Assembly (NCBI GenBank): GCA_037447655.1
Contig: JBBHKE010002940.1
Span: 124,001-188,000 of the forward strand
DNA length: 64,000 bases
From: Zygnema cylindricum
Lineage: Eukaryota > Streptophyta > Zygnematophyceae > Zygnematales > Zygnemataceae
Reading direction: 5' to 3'
Shown here: positions 48,401 through 58,145 of the stretch, one piece after another
How the letters are laid out: every line of letters begins with the position of its first letter
Position numbering within the stretch: position 1 is the first letter of the stretch
The notes under the pieces: model-generated
Database searches by the model: none
Told to the model about the DNA's origin: nothing
What the model saw: the letters and a program-made list of their open reading frames with translations, nothing else
Translations under genes and position numbers: made by a program

Positions 48401-51400
48401 GGGGGGTGGAGTGAGAGGGAGAGGGTAACATTTTTTTTTTTCACTGTTGTTAGTTGTTGGTGCTTGGTGATTGGTTGCTGGTTGTAGTTGTGGTGGGTTG
48501 TGGTGGTTATAGTGATTGTGGTGGTGTTGTGGTAGTCATTGTGTGATTGTAGTTGTTGTTGTGGTGGCTGTCGTTGTGGTTTGTTGGTGCTGTTACTGAT
48601 GCTTTGTCTTGTTTTTTGTTGTTGTCGTTGTTGTGGTTGTTGTCGTGTTGTTGTTGTTATCGAGGTTGTTGTTGTTGTTGTTGTCATTATTGTCATTATT
48701 GTTTTGTCATTGTTGTGGTTGTTGTCGTGTTATTGTTGTTATCGTGGTTGTTGTTGTCATTATTGTCATTGTTGTCATTGTTGTGGTTGTTGTCGCTGTT
48801 GTTGTTGTTGTCATTATGGTCAGTGTTGTCGTTGTCGTTGTTGTCTTTATTATTTTCTTGATCTTTCTTATGATCGCTATCCTTTTTCTCATGATTTATC
48901 AATATTATCATGCTTTAACTTGGCTTCATACTTATCTCAGTTTTTCCTTTTTTTGTATGTAGTGGGGCATCTTCACAGATTCTCGAAATGAGTGTCAAAT
49001 TGATTCACAATTGAGCCATTTTGTGACTCTGGTCGGATACGGTACAGAAAATGGTGTTCCATATTGGATTATTCGCAATTCATTTGGATCCGATTGGGGT
49101 CAAAACGGGTATGGGCGAATTAAAAGAGGAATTTGTGGAGTTAATTCCCTTCCGGCTTCGTATCCGGTTATCTCTGGTAAGATATGTCATCTACGATTGT
49201 GAACAAAAAAAAAATCGTGGAAAAATCTGTGCAAAAACCGTTTCTTTTATTGTTACTGCTATTATCGTTATTATTATTACTGTTATTATCATTATTGTTA
49301 TTATAAATATTATTATTGTTGCTGTTAGTAGAATTATTATTCCAACTGTACTATCAATATTGTTTTCCTTGATCATTTATTATTGTTACCTGTTATTTGT
49401 TAGTGTTTTTTTGCTATTTATTATTCTTAGATTTTTTATTATTAATATTGTTATTTATTAATTATATATTGTTAAGGGGTTTCCTCACCCACCTACCTGC
49501 TACCTTTTACTTGTTTGTTTGGTTGTTTTGTTTGTTTGCTGCTTATTTATTTTTATTATTGGTACGTATTAGTATAGTTATTTAACACTATTTCTATTAT
49601 TTATTGTTAGTATTGTTAACATAATTATAATTTTTTTCATTACAATTATTATTGTGTGGTACTGTTATACATTGCTAGTATGTAAGGTGGTACTTCCATT
49701 TCATTTCATCGATTTCTGATTTTTGAGAAGGAAACCCTGTTATGATCAAAGAAGTTCCGGAAGTTTTAGTTTCTTGGATTTATGATTTGGACATTTAATC
49801 CCCAGACATTTAGCCCTCTTTCTCCCTCTCTCCCTCTCTCCCTCCATCCCGACTTCCTCTCTCTCGTTTGCTGTGTCCTTTCTCCTTTCCCCTTCCTCTC
49901 TCTCCCTTCCTTTCCTGCCTTTCTCCTCTCTTGCCGCCCTCCCTCTCCCCCTTCGTCCTTTCAATATTTTTTTGCATCTTTCTTTTTTTTTTTTGGTGCA
50001 GCTCCGGACAACAATCCATGTAACGCCAAAATCAATCCGTGCGGATTCGGAACATGTGTTCCCTCTGCGCCCCCCTCCACAAATTTTTACACGTGTAGTT
50101 GTCCTAATGGTTATGTTAGTGTGAAGAATTCCGACAATACCGCAACATGTGCCCTTCGTAAGTTTCATATCCTTCAATTCATACATGTGGGCCCGTTGTA
50201 TCTGATTTATGTTGAAGCTTTGTAGGTCATTTATATTTGAGCTTTGAAAAAATCATTTTTTAATAACTTATCATCTGTACTAACGCTTTCTTTACATTAT
50301 TTACATTCGGTCTTCGGTCATATCAATTATAATAAAGCTGCGTAACCTTATTTCAAATTTTTATCCTTGTATGTCGCTTATTTTTAAGCTTTGTGCATGA
50401 TTTATGTTTCATCTTTTTATACACCATTTATGTTAAAGCTTTATTTGTGTTATTTATATTAGGGATTTGGGCATATCATTTTTAATAACACTTTGTATTA
50501 CTTGTATTTGAGCATTGTAAATCATTTATAATAACGCAGTGTAAAGTGACCGGTAACAGTGGTTCCACAATTATTATTTTTCTGTGAAATTTTGTCAATG
50601 TGTTTATGTCAAAGCATTTTGTTAGAGCTATGCATTCTTTCAACACATAAAATTCAACTATTTTGTTTTCTATGTCGATGTATACATCATTATATCTGAT
50701 TCCCGAAATAGTGTAAGACTACCTTACCTTTCAATCTTTTCTTTCTTTCCCTTATCACCCGCTCACCTGGTATGTTTTTTTTGCTTGCCAATTGAAGGTC
50801 ATTGTTGTTCGTAAACATTTTTATCTTTTTTTTCTTGTATTTTTTGCAGTTGATGTGTGCAGCTCCTCTGGTTTTAATCCGTGTGGAGCCGGAAGTTGTA
50901 TTAATGAACAAAATGGGTTTTACCATTGTGTTTGTTTTCTTGGGTACATACCGTCGATCAATAGCCAAGGAAACCCCATGTGCGCCCCACGTGAGTACTT
51001 TTCAAAACCACGTAAAAACTCATGTATTGCATTTTATTTCCTCGCATAAACACTTAAGAGTTACAGTAAAGAATTTGTAAAGAGTCTAGTTAAGCATTTG
51101 AAATTTTAGTCATAGACGAATCGATGATATTGTGAAGTTAAAGTTTCATTTTTTTGTTTCTAGTTCGTCATCAGGTCGTGAATGTTAATTACTATTTTAT
51201 CTGAAAGTTCCAATCTTTATTTTTTTTTAACTTTGTGAAAAAGCATTGGTTAGTTACTGTTTGTCGCGTGCATTTACAACAAGAGCGGTTTACTCTTATT
51301 TCAAAATCTTCTACCTCATATTCACAATCGCCCAACAATTTTTTAGTAGTTGTTTGATAATTTTATTTGAACTTAAATTGTCGCAGCGGTGGCCACTGAT

Positions 51401-54400
51401 TCAACTTTACCTCAAACTTATAAAGTACTTTCGGGCGATTATTGTTATGTCATTGCGTATGCTTTTGGATTAACTATTCAGCAGCTCCTTCGTCAAAACA
51501 CGAACATACGATGGGTGAGAATTTGTTTTCTTAAAATTTCTATACCTCTTACGACAAACATATTCCAAGACTAAAGTTTTGGATATTATAAGCAAGTTTT
51601 AACTTTGTTATCGTAGCTAATCCACACACTATATACAAATTCTTCTATTTGAGGGGGACTTTACACTAACTAGTGTGTTGTAATGAACGGGTTTACCTCA
51701 CTCCTTTCAAAACAAGAGGTATACATTATTGGTAATTAGTGTGGATGACGTTAATGGTGGTTAGTTGAAAAGCAATTATGTAAATCGGATTAAGTTTAAT
51801 TTTCTGGATTTGACGAGTTGGGAAGTTATTAATTGCCCTAAAATTTCTTCCAACTAGAAGTTGAATCATAGCATAAAAATAAATAAAAAATTACAATGGA
51901 ACCTCTTTTTTTATCCAGGTTTTCCGGTGGGATTTACAAAACTGTTTTCTTTTTTGTTTTTAATTTCTCGTTGTCGGTGTAACTATGTTGGATTGCAAAT
52001 TTTCCAAATTTTCATTTTTTTTCTCGATGGTGACGTTGGTGCGCGTATTGAAGATGTCACATATGTCACATGTTCAAGCAAGTCTATTTTTCCACTTTAC
52101 TTAATGTTACCGTTTTTTTATTGTTTCTATATAGGGTCTCTGTCTACCAGGTAACTTATGGATCGGAGATGTTTTAAACGTTCAAAACTTCGGGGCAAGT
52201 TCGTGCAAAGTTCTTTACAGCATTCAAAAAGTAAGTACAGCTCAAAAAATTCACAAACGTTGATTTCCATAAAATCAGTCAGATTAAACATCATAGGAAT
52301 CAATTTAAATAGTCTCATTGATCTCTGAGAAGCAATTAGAAGTTTCAAGAACATAAACATGCAAATCATGGAAACTAAGTATCTCCGTCTAGTTTATTTT
52401 CCCGATGGTGGCAAGCAAAAAATGATTTTTATTATTTTTTTTCGCTGTTGTTGAATGTTTTACGTGATTGAAGGTGAGAAATTTTATTTTTTCCAATGCT
52501 CACTCACATTGTGCTCAACTTTATGTCCTCTTGTTTTTCTCAACTGTGTTTTAAGTGATTTTTTGTCTTGGTTTTCTTTTCTATTCAGGGAGATTATTGT
52601 TACGCTATTGAACAAACATTTAATCTTGCGATAGGCTCTCTCCCTGTATTGAATCCGGGACTTTACTGCTTGCCTGGTCAAACTCCAGAGGGCTACCCCG
52701 TGGGGATTCAACCCGGGCAGCAGGTAAAGTAAAACAAAAGCTCCCAAAAAATAAAAAAGAGGCTTAACAAACAATAAAAAAAGAATACATATGTATATAT
52801 ATACATATATATATACACATATATATACATATATATACATATATATACACATACATATACATACATATATATATACATGTTTGTATATATATATCAAACA
52901 TTAAAGAAAGGTTGGAAGGAAAGTCCTTCCCCACCTTATGAAAAATGTCCTCACACTTTCATTAGAAGATTGTATAAAAAAAGTAAATCTTCGTGAACAT
53001 TTACAAAGTTGTGGTAAAAAATTTTGTTTATCAAGTGAGTTAAGACTCTATAAAGTCCTAAAGCCGACTTAAAGTCACAGTAATTTGTGTGGACAAACTA
53101 ACGACGTAAATGGGAAAATATGAAGACTGTGTCAATTAGTGTACGAGGTGCTTATGTAGATGCTTCTGTTGTGACAGTGTGGTTTCATAGTGAATAAATT
53201 GCATATTGACCTCATACTATCAGAAGGTAAGTGTACTATAGACCATTCTAGTTATGGAGACTGTTAACAAAGGTCTAAGTTTTTTAGGCCTTTGTATATT
53301 TTACGATGCCACAATTATTTGAACAAAAGCGTAAAACACTTGATTATTTATGTTATTTGGCGTTGTACCACAAGAAAGCGAAATTCCTATTCAAGCCTCA
53401 ATATCTTTCATTAGGAAATTGTAAATGTGAATAAAAAAACCCTAAACATCTCCCTCAAAAGTACACATAATAGACATTCTTATAGAAGTTCAGCTACTTC
53501 TTAGTCCAAGTTATGTTTCATTTTACTTCTTCAATAGCAAGCTTTAAGCTATGTACGGTTTTAAATAGAAAATACTGAAATTTTAAGAAAGAGGAATTGT
53601 TGAATTGTGCAGGTTTGCATCCAAAGAGGGACACCCGATACGAGCAAAGTATGTACTCGAATTGATATCGTGCGAGAAAGTGACAGAAGTAGCAGTAGTC
53701 CATGTAACGCAATTCTCGCACGAAACGCTGGAATCTCGCGACTCGCCTTTTTTGAAGTCAACCGAGGCATCAACTGCGGAAATCTTTTTGCGGGACAAAC
53801 GGTAAAAGACAAAACGGAGTCTACACTTTGGCATACTTTGCAATAACGAAACGTAATCAAGCATGACATCTGTCACAAGTTTACGTACAGGATTTATTGT
53901 GGCTCAAAAAGTTTTTTTTTTACTTTAACATATTTTGACCAAAAAGTAAGGTGTAATCGAAACGTGACATCTGTCACAACTCAAGTTGTACAAGATTTTT
54001 TATGGCTAAAGGGTTTTTTTTTTTTTTTTTATAGATGCTTCTACATGAAAACCAGGAGAGAGGGAGATCGGAGAGTGAGCGAGGGAGGTGGAGCAAGAGG
54101 AGAGAGAGGAGAGAGAGGGGATAGGGGGAGGGCCAACGGGAGGGCGGTGGCGTGGTTTGGAGTTGCCTATACACCTAATTTTGACTTTTTATTTTTTTAA
54201 TTTTGCAGCTATGTGTGGCCTATCAGATCTCTCCTCCCTTAGCTTGTTCAAGATCCTACAGGTGGAGACAAAGTGACACGTGTAATTCTGTGATTTCGTT
54301 GTTTTGTGGAGCGAGGTCAGGGCGGACGTGGCGGCAATGCATGGGAAACACCGCCGGGTTCTGTGTCGGAAGTGAATCTTCTTGGAGCGTTGGGAAAATT

Positions 54401-54469
54401 GTTTGCCCTAAAACTTGTCGACATCAAGTAACAAATAATCGCGTGACAGGGTGTGTCGGCCCCTTGTAG
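42000..54469 (+). CDS. Secreted multidomain lectin-cysteine protease: F-type lectin / PAN / ricin-B / C1A peptidase / 2 EGF / 4 LysM-like
   Basis: Exons: 42000-42440, 42938-43174, 44769-44906, 45627 to about 45851, 46183-46332, 47049-47281, 48963-49176, 50002-50157, 50850-50990, 51387-51514, 52135-52230, 52589-52723, 53613-53801 and 54209-54469 (TAG), about 905 residues. All junctions have GT-AG signals and agree in phase, except that the donor after 45627 is uncertain. The protein has three classes of glycan-binding module around a papain-like catalytic unit, and disulfide-rich EGF and PAN domains, so it should be extracellular or wall-associated. No start codon or signal peptide was found; the 5' end lies upstream, perhaps through the PAN exon at 38642. 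Such a domain set is not one I know from land plants. Substrate and role are unknown; defence or wall remodelling would be guesses. Confidence 0.82.
42938..43174 (+). other. PAN/Apple-domain exon
   Basis: A 1-1 phase exon of 78 codons: [39 protein letters not shown], ending YTKSQ. The cysteine spacing C-x3-C-x3-C-x-C-x-GF and the CW(I/L)K motif define a PAN-like fold. Confidence 0.82.
43979..44040 (+). repeat. CT-rich tract in the intron before the ricin-B exon
   Basis: CCCTCTCCCTCTCC-type sequence, about 60 nt. Confidence 0.8.
44769..45851 (+). other. Ricin-B-like (beta-trefoil) lectin region, two exons
   Basis: Exon 44769-44906 encodes [20 protein letters not shown]. Exon 45627 onward encodes [38 protein letters not shown] and NQLWLPLP. 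Repeated Q-x-W motifs and the K-C-L/N-C-I-D pattern are typical of ricin-type trefoil repeats. Only about one and a half repeats are visible, so the domain is short or diverged. An in-frame TAA at 45856 forces a donor before it. GTGTGT at 45852 fits the phase of the next exon; GTAAAC at 45836 is a better site but out of phase. Confidence 0.65.
47282..48962. other. Intron inside the protease with GA tract and (GTT)n array; no central exon found
   Basis: The splice phases of 47281 and 48963 match directly (0-0). Papain homologues carry about 40 further residues here (the QPVSVAID strand). I scanned all frames and found nothing like it. The intron holds a purine tract at 47583-47655, unremarkable sequence to 48300, G/A-rich 48296-48430 and a GTT/GTC microsatellite at about 48470-48860. 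Confidence 0.6.
48470..48860 (+). repeat. (GTT)n/(GTC)n imperfect microsatellite in the protease intron
   Basis: About 390 nt of GTTGTTGTT-type repeat with GTGG and GTCATTATT interruptions. Open frames of V, C or L runs (+) and N/T runs (-) are artefacts of it. Confidence 0.9.
49240..49465 (+). repeat. (ATT)n imperfect microsatellite
   Basis: TTATTATTACTGTTATTATC-type sequence in the intron after the protease exon. It directly follows the donor region at 49177. Confidence 0.85.
49810..49960 (+). repeat. (CTCCCT)n tract upstream of the first EGF exon
   Basis: A long C/T-only stretch ends about 40 nt before the acceptor TTTTGGTGCAG at 50001. This is the same arrangement as before the last exon of the HEAT-repeat gene. 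Confidence 0.85.
50002..50990 (+). other. Two EGF-like domains, one per exon
   Basis: Exon 50002-50157 (1-1 phase) has [33 protein letters not shown] and TATCA: six cysteines in the EGF order C-C-C-C-x-C-C. Exon 50850-50990 (1-1) has [33 protein letters not shown] and PMCAP with the same order. No Asn-hydroxylation consensus and no clear calcium-binding motif are visible. Confidence 0.88.
52785..52895 (+). repeat. (AT)n/(AC)n microsatellite
   Basis: ATACATATATATACACATAT-type sequence in the intron after the exon ending 52723. Confidence 0.9.
54052..54130 (+). repeat. GA-rich tract upstream of the last LysM exon
   Basis: GAGAGGGAGATCGGAGAGTG-type purine run, about 80 nt. It is the strand complement of the CTCCCT tracts. 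Confidence 0.8.
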
Positions 54470-54960
54470 TGTGGATTATGGTGTTTATTATGGTTTTTGC
54501 GCGGACTTAAGAGTTTTCTAAAATATGGAAGTGTGTCGGATAAAATTGGAATTATTGTGGACTAGAAAGTGAACACCAAAGAGGTTGGTGACAAGGATTT
54601 TTGAGTTTCCATGTGTCAGTTCAAAGGGTTTGTAAAAACTGAACTGGAGGAAGGTTGGCCATGATATTTTGAAGTGTCGTTTGTAGTAATAGAAGATGGC
54701 CCTTTATTAAGGAAGACATTTATGAGGACCAATGGGAGTTGAATGTGGAACATGATATTTTCAGTACGAACCAGTGAAAACTTTTCGCTTATCATAAATG
54801 ACACCGTAAAAAAAAAAAAAGTGTGCATTTTAGTAACATGTTTGGGTGTGCATCTTTAAATACATTGTTAGTTACATTGTGAAACTGCGTCTCAATTATG
54901 TTGAGCGTCGTAAGCGTCGTTCAATTTGTTTCAGGTTTGGTTTGATTGGTTTTGTTCGCT
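54470..54960 (+). other. 3' flank of the lectin-protease gene
   Basis: No exon was found after the TAG at 54467. No clean AATAAA is close; the 3' UTR end is undetermined. Confidence 0.45.
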
Positions 54961-56579
54961 GTTGTTCAAATCGTGTGATTTTTTCCTTTTTTCCTATTTC
55001 TGCTTGTAGTTCGTGACTTTTGAAAAAATCGCAAAAAATACGTGGAGTACTTTCTGTCCGGTAAACTGAACAGAAATTTTACGGCAAATGTACGGAATTT
55101 TACGGAAATGTACAGAATTTTACGAAAAGAGACGTTGCAGTGTTACACCATTTGCGCGCGGTAACTTTGAATTCTATACGATTGTACGAAAATTTTCTAC
55201 ATATACGAAATAGTACGGATACAAAATCATTAACGATTTTAACGATTTTTTCAAATCGTTAAATGCGTTACTTAGGTATAATTCGCGCGATTATTTGGAT
55301 AGGTTTTCAATACGTCCGTTTTGAATTAAGTATGGTACCCCGTAATTTATGTCGTTTCTTGAAATGTATGTTGGATTGTTGATGGGTGCCATAGATGTCC
55401 TATGCGCCTAACACGCACGGATTAAACCATAGTTGTTCATAGCGTTTAGTGCAAACAATTCAATCGCGATGAAGTATACCTAACTAACGCATTAAACGTT
55501 TTGAACAAATCGTTAAAAATCGTTAATGAATCTTCATCCGTACATTTCCGTCAATTTAAAACAAAAAAAATGTACATATATCGCAGTTTGTAAGTTCTCC
55601 GTTAAATGATCGCTAAACAATTATAAATATATAAATGCGTATCACACTTCATACGTCTATCGGAATTCTTTCCTCAACTGGTAGCGGAGAATGTGAAAAC
55701 AGTCTTTGCCTAAAAATTGTAGACCCGGGTTCAAAAGTTGACAAGCGTAAATTTTTGACAAAGTCCGTCTTGCAGATACTATGACAGCCATGGCCGCCTT
55801 CTCTCTGCCTTCTCTCTATCTTTGCCTTCTCTCTCCATCTCTCAAACATCACACAACTGCAAAAAAAGTACAGACCATGTATAAATGACATTTTTCACAT
55901 TCAGCATTGCACGACATAAAAAAACAAAATATTGAAAAAAGATCAATCATATTAATCCAAAAAAAATAATTTTTTTTCATCTATCTCTACTCTAAATCCT
56001 TGCATAAATATAGATGCACAATCGGTTGGCCACAAGAATCCCACCGTCTTCAGCCTTCACTTGCTCCCACTCCTCTCCTCGAATTCTGGGCATGGTTGCT
56101 TCTGTCGAAGTCTGGAAGAAGAGAGGATAGTAAAAAGCTTAGGAGGGAGGAGGGTAAGATATAGGGAGGCGGCTTCCTTGCGGTTTCGTTTTCAACATTC
56201 CATGGCGACTTCTTTCAAAAAAAATGGAAGAAGACGCCCGTACAGTTTTCAAACTTACCGTGCGAAAATAGTGTGACGTTTCAACGTCTCTTTTGGAAAA
56301 TGTCCGTACATTTCAATGAAATGACGTACAGGTTCTGTGATATTTCTGTTCAATTCACTGGACAGAAAGTACCAATGACTCCAACATATCTTTTCCTCGA
56401 ATTCCGTATATTCCCGTAATAAACCATACATTTTACGGGAAATACTGTACTTTCCCCGTAAATTGACCGTTCAGTTTACCGTACAGAAAGTACAACGCGT
56501 TTTTTTCGTGATTTTCTCAACAATCACGAATTATACGTTTCAATCGGAAAAATTGAAAAAATCGCACGATTTGAACAAC
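54961..56579. mobile_element. Fold-back element with long inverted arms, copy 2 of the 34.4-kb family
   Basis: GTTGTTCAAATCGTGTGATT at 54961 and its near complement ending 56579 open inverted arms that remain alignable for about 250-350 bp (for example AAAGAGACGTTG near 55130 against CAACGTCTCTTT near 56284). An inner copy of the left end, CATAGTTGTTCA, starts at 55428, and 55428-56579 aligns with 34447-35413, including A-box- and B-box-like sequence near 55680-55735. The structure looks like one full element joined head-to-head with a partial inverted copy. Confidence 0.7.
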
Positions 56580-57173
56580 ACTGCTTTATATTGAACAACT
56601 CCCTGAATACCTTTTTCAATATTCGATGTTAACTAATTTGTTTCGGGTGTTACGTTACAATTGCTGCCAATTATTGGCCAGAAAATTTTCCTGTCATAAA
56701 CATTTTTTTTTCGTTTTTTTTTTCCCCTATTCTCCGAGTTCCACGTCAGCACCCCCAAATCTGCCTTCGATACCAGATCTCGTCGCTTGCGTGCACAGTG
56801 TGGAAACTCTTGACGCTTTTGTCCTTTTTGTCCTATTAGCCAAAAGGCGACAGTTGACGAGATCTTAAGGCTAGCCGCGAACCTGTCCAAAGCGACAAAA
56901 ATGCAGCTGCCGCCCAATGCGTCAGAGCGTTGTCTTTCGCAACACGTGCCACGTAGCCAGAAATTTCCAGACGAGGCGTCACGAAATGCCAGCTGGCAAG
57001 ACTTATAATTTCCAAACCAGTCCCTCGACACATAAAAACAAGTTTTAGTTCAAATAGACGACTGTCTACCTTATTGAAAAAGGCAAACTCAGTAAAGGAC
57101 AAGACATGCACAAAAGCCAATCCTGCGACTGACATAAGTGGTTTCCTCTTTCGCGCCGACAAGAAAAAGACAA
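56580..57173. other. Upstream region of the SPPPP gene
   Basis: Mixed sequence without coding features. It should hold the promoter and 5' UTR of the next gene, but I see no TATA box at a position I would defend. Confidence 0.4.
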
Positions 57174-57396
57174 ATGGCGTCTCTCTCTCTCTCGCAGGCG
57201 CGGCTTGTTCTCCTGGTCGCCGCCACGTGCCAGCTTCTGGTTGGCGTCGTGGCGCCGCCGCCCAGAGTCACGGATCTCTTCTTCTCCCCTTGCCCGGTTC
57301 TCACTGAACCCTCTCCCCCTTCCTCTCTCTTCGATTCTCCTCCCCCTCCCTCTCCTCCCCCCCCCTCTCCTCCTCCTCCTTCGCCTCCCCCCCCAG
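57174..57396 (+). CDS. First exon of a secreted SPPPP (hydroxyproline-rich type) protein
   Basis: ATG at 57174 opens MASLSLSQARLVLLVAATCQ, a clear signal peptide with a hydrophobic core and likely cleavage after VGVVA. A short segment with one Cys follows, then about four SPPPP repeats, up to a CCAG|GTAAGC donor in phase 1 after 74 codons. SPPPP motifs in algae and plants are sites of prolyl hydroxylation and O-glycosylation in wall proteins. Later exons are not visible; a gap begins 182 nt after the donor. The phase-1 end would accept lectin-, PAN- or EGF-type exons like those of the gene just upstream, so this may head a related protein. That is inference. Confidence 0.72.
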
Positions 57397-57578
57397 GTAA
57401 GCCACGCTTCACTTTCTTGTGATTCCCCCTTTTTGCAATGTACTGATTCTTTATTTGGCTGGTTGTGCTGTTATCCCCTTTTTTTTTTCTTAATTATTTT
57501 GTTTTTGTGATTTGTTTTTTGAGGAATACCGTTTTCAGTCGGAGCAATGGAAACCGTTTTTTTTTTTTTTTTTTTTTT

Positions 57579-57588
57579 NNNNNNNNNN
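57579..57588. other. Assembly gap (10 N) after a poly-T run
   Basis: Ten N preceded by more than 20 T. The join may be arbitrary; continuation of the SPPPP gene may be lost here. Confidence 0.99.
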
Positions 57589-57860
57589 CGTCCTGGGCTT
57601 GGAGGCTGGCCATCCCGCTCCGCATCGGCAGTTGGGAATGGTCAGACAGCATCATCAGGCAATCCTATGTATCCCAAGCTATCGATAAATTTGTTATCTA
57701 TCTGCTGATTAGGCTAATTGCCTCAATGTTTTTCCTATGTATCTTTGAATGTCCGGTACATTTGTTTCGTGCGCACTTAATTTCCCAACTAGTTTCTATG
57801 TATCCTTTTTGTAACTCCGTTAATCGGATTAGTCGTCTATCTATTGTTTAAATAGCTATC

Positions 57861-58145
57861 GAACCCTATGTATCCTAACGGACTACTACGACAGACTGGT
57901 AAGGGTTGACGGCTACGCCTCGCCCTACCGGTCGGAGGTTCGGGTCCTGCCGGACTCAACCTTTTTGGTTGAGAGTGACTTAGGTCACTCTTAAGCCCTG
58001 CCTATGGAGCTAAGGCAGCCATGGCTCCACCGCTCTCTCTTTCTTTCAGTGACTACAACAAGTATGGGGGTCAGAGAGAGAAGGTGGAGGCAAGCTGTCT
58101 CTGCTTTTCTTTTCTTTCTTGTTTTAACTAAGACCTAGAAAATAC
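57861..58145 (+). mobile_element. tRNA-like SINE family, copy 1
   Basis: Starts GAACCCTATGTATCC, has an A-box-like GACTGGTAAGGGTTG and a B-box-like GGAGGTTCGGGTCC about 45 nt apart, then a conserved body with CAGCCATGGCTC, and ends AGACCTAGAAAATACC. Two more copies share start, body and end. Confidence 0.65.

Larger units (their letters stand above)
46183..49176 (+). other. Papain-family (C1A) cysteine protease domain, three exons
   Basis: Exon 46183-46332 ends [20 protein letters not shown], the start of the mature papain fold with the oxyanion Gln. Exon 47049-47281 opens [14 protein letters not shown] with the catalytic Cys at 47054-47056. Exon 48963-49176 has [11 protein letters not shown] (His 49017-49019) and [18 protein letters not shown] (Asn 49077-49079). 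The Cys, His, Asn and Gln are all kept. Trp after the Cys is replaced by Ser, and the usual NSWG is NSFG. No I29 inhibitor propeptide is visible; lectin modules precede the enzyme instead. About 40 residues expected between the second and third exon are missing. Confidence 0.88.
51387..54469 (+). other. Four LysM-like repeats and Cys-rich C terminus
   Basis: Repeat 1 (51387-51514 plus 52135-52230): [20 protein letters not shown] ... GLCLPGN. Repeat 2 (52135-52723): [20 protein letters not shown] ... LYCLPGQ. Repeat 3 (52589-53801): VCTRIDIV ... [10 protein letters not shown] ... [13 protein letters not shown]. Repeat 4 (54209-54469): [19 protein letters not shown] ... GFCVG, VGKIVCP, then a short tail with three more Cys. 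The Y-x-V-x-x-G-D-x-C/I pattern and the closing N-x-G-x-x-C fit fungal/algal Cys-containing LysM domains that bind chitin or peptidoglycan-type glycans. Repeats 3 and 4 are weaker. The exons here are phase 0, unlike the rest of the gene. No transmembrane segment or GPI signal follows. Confidence 0.78.

Noticed and set aside
48539-48991. Frames of 102-150 codons rich in Cys, Val or Leu
   Set aside because: Translations of the GTT/GTC microsatellite within the protease intron.
57890-57960. Candidate tRNA gene with GGTTCGGGTCC
   Set aside because: Same reason: arms do not pair well and the sequence belongs to the three-copy SINE-like family.
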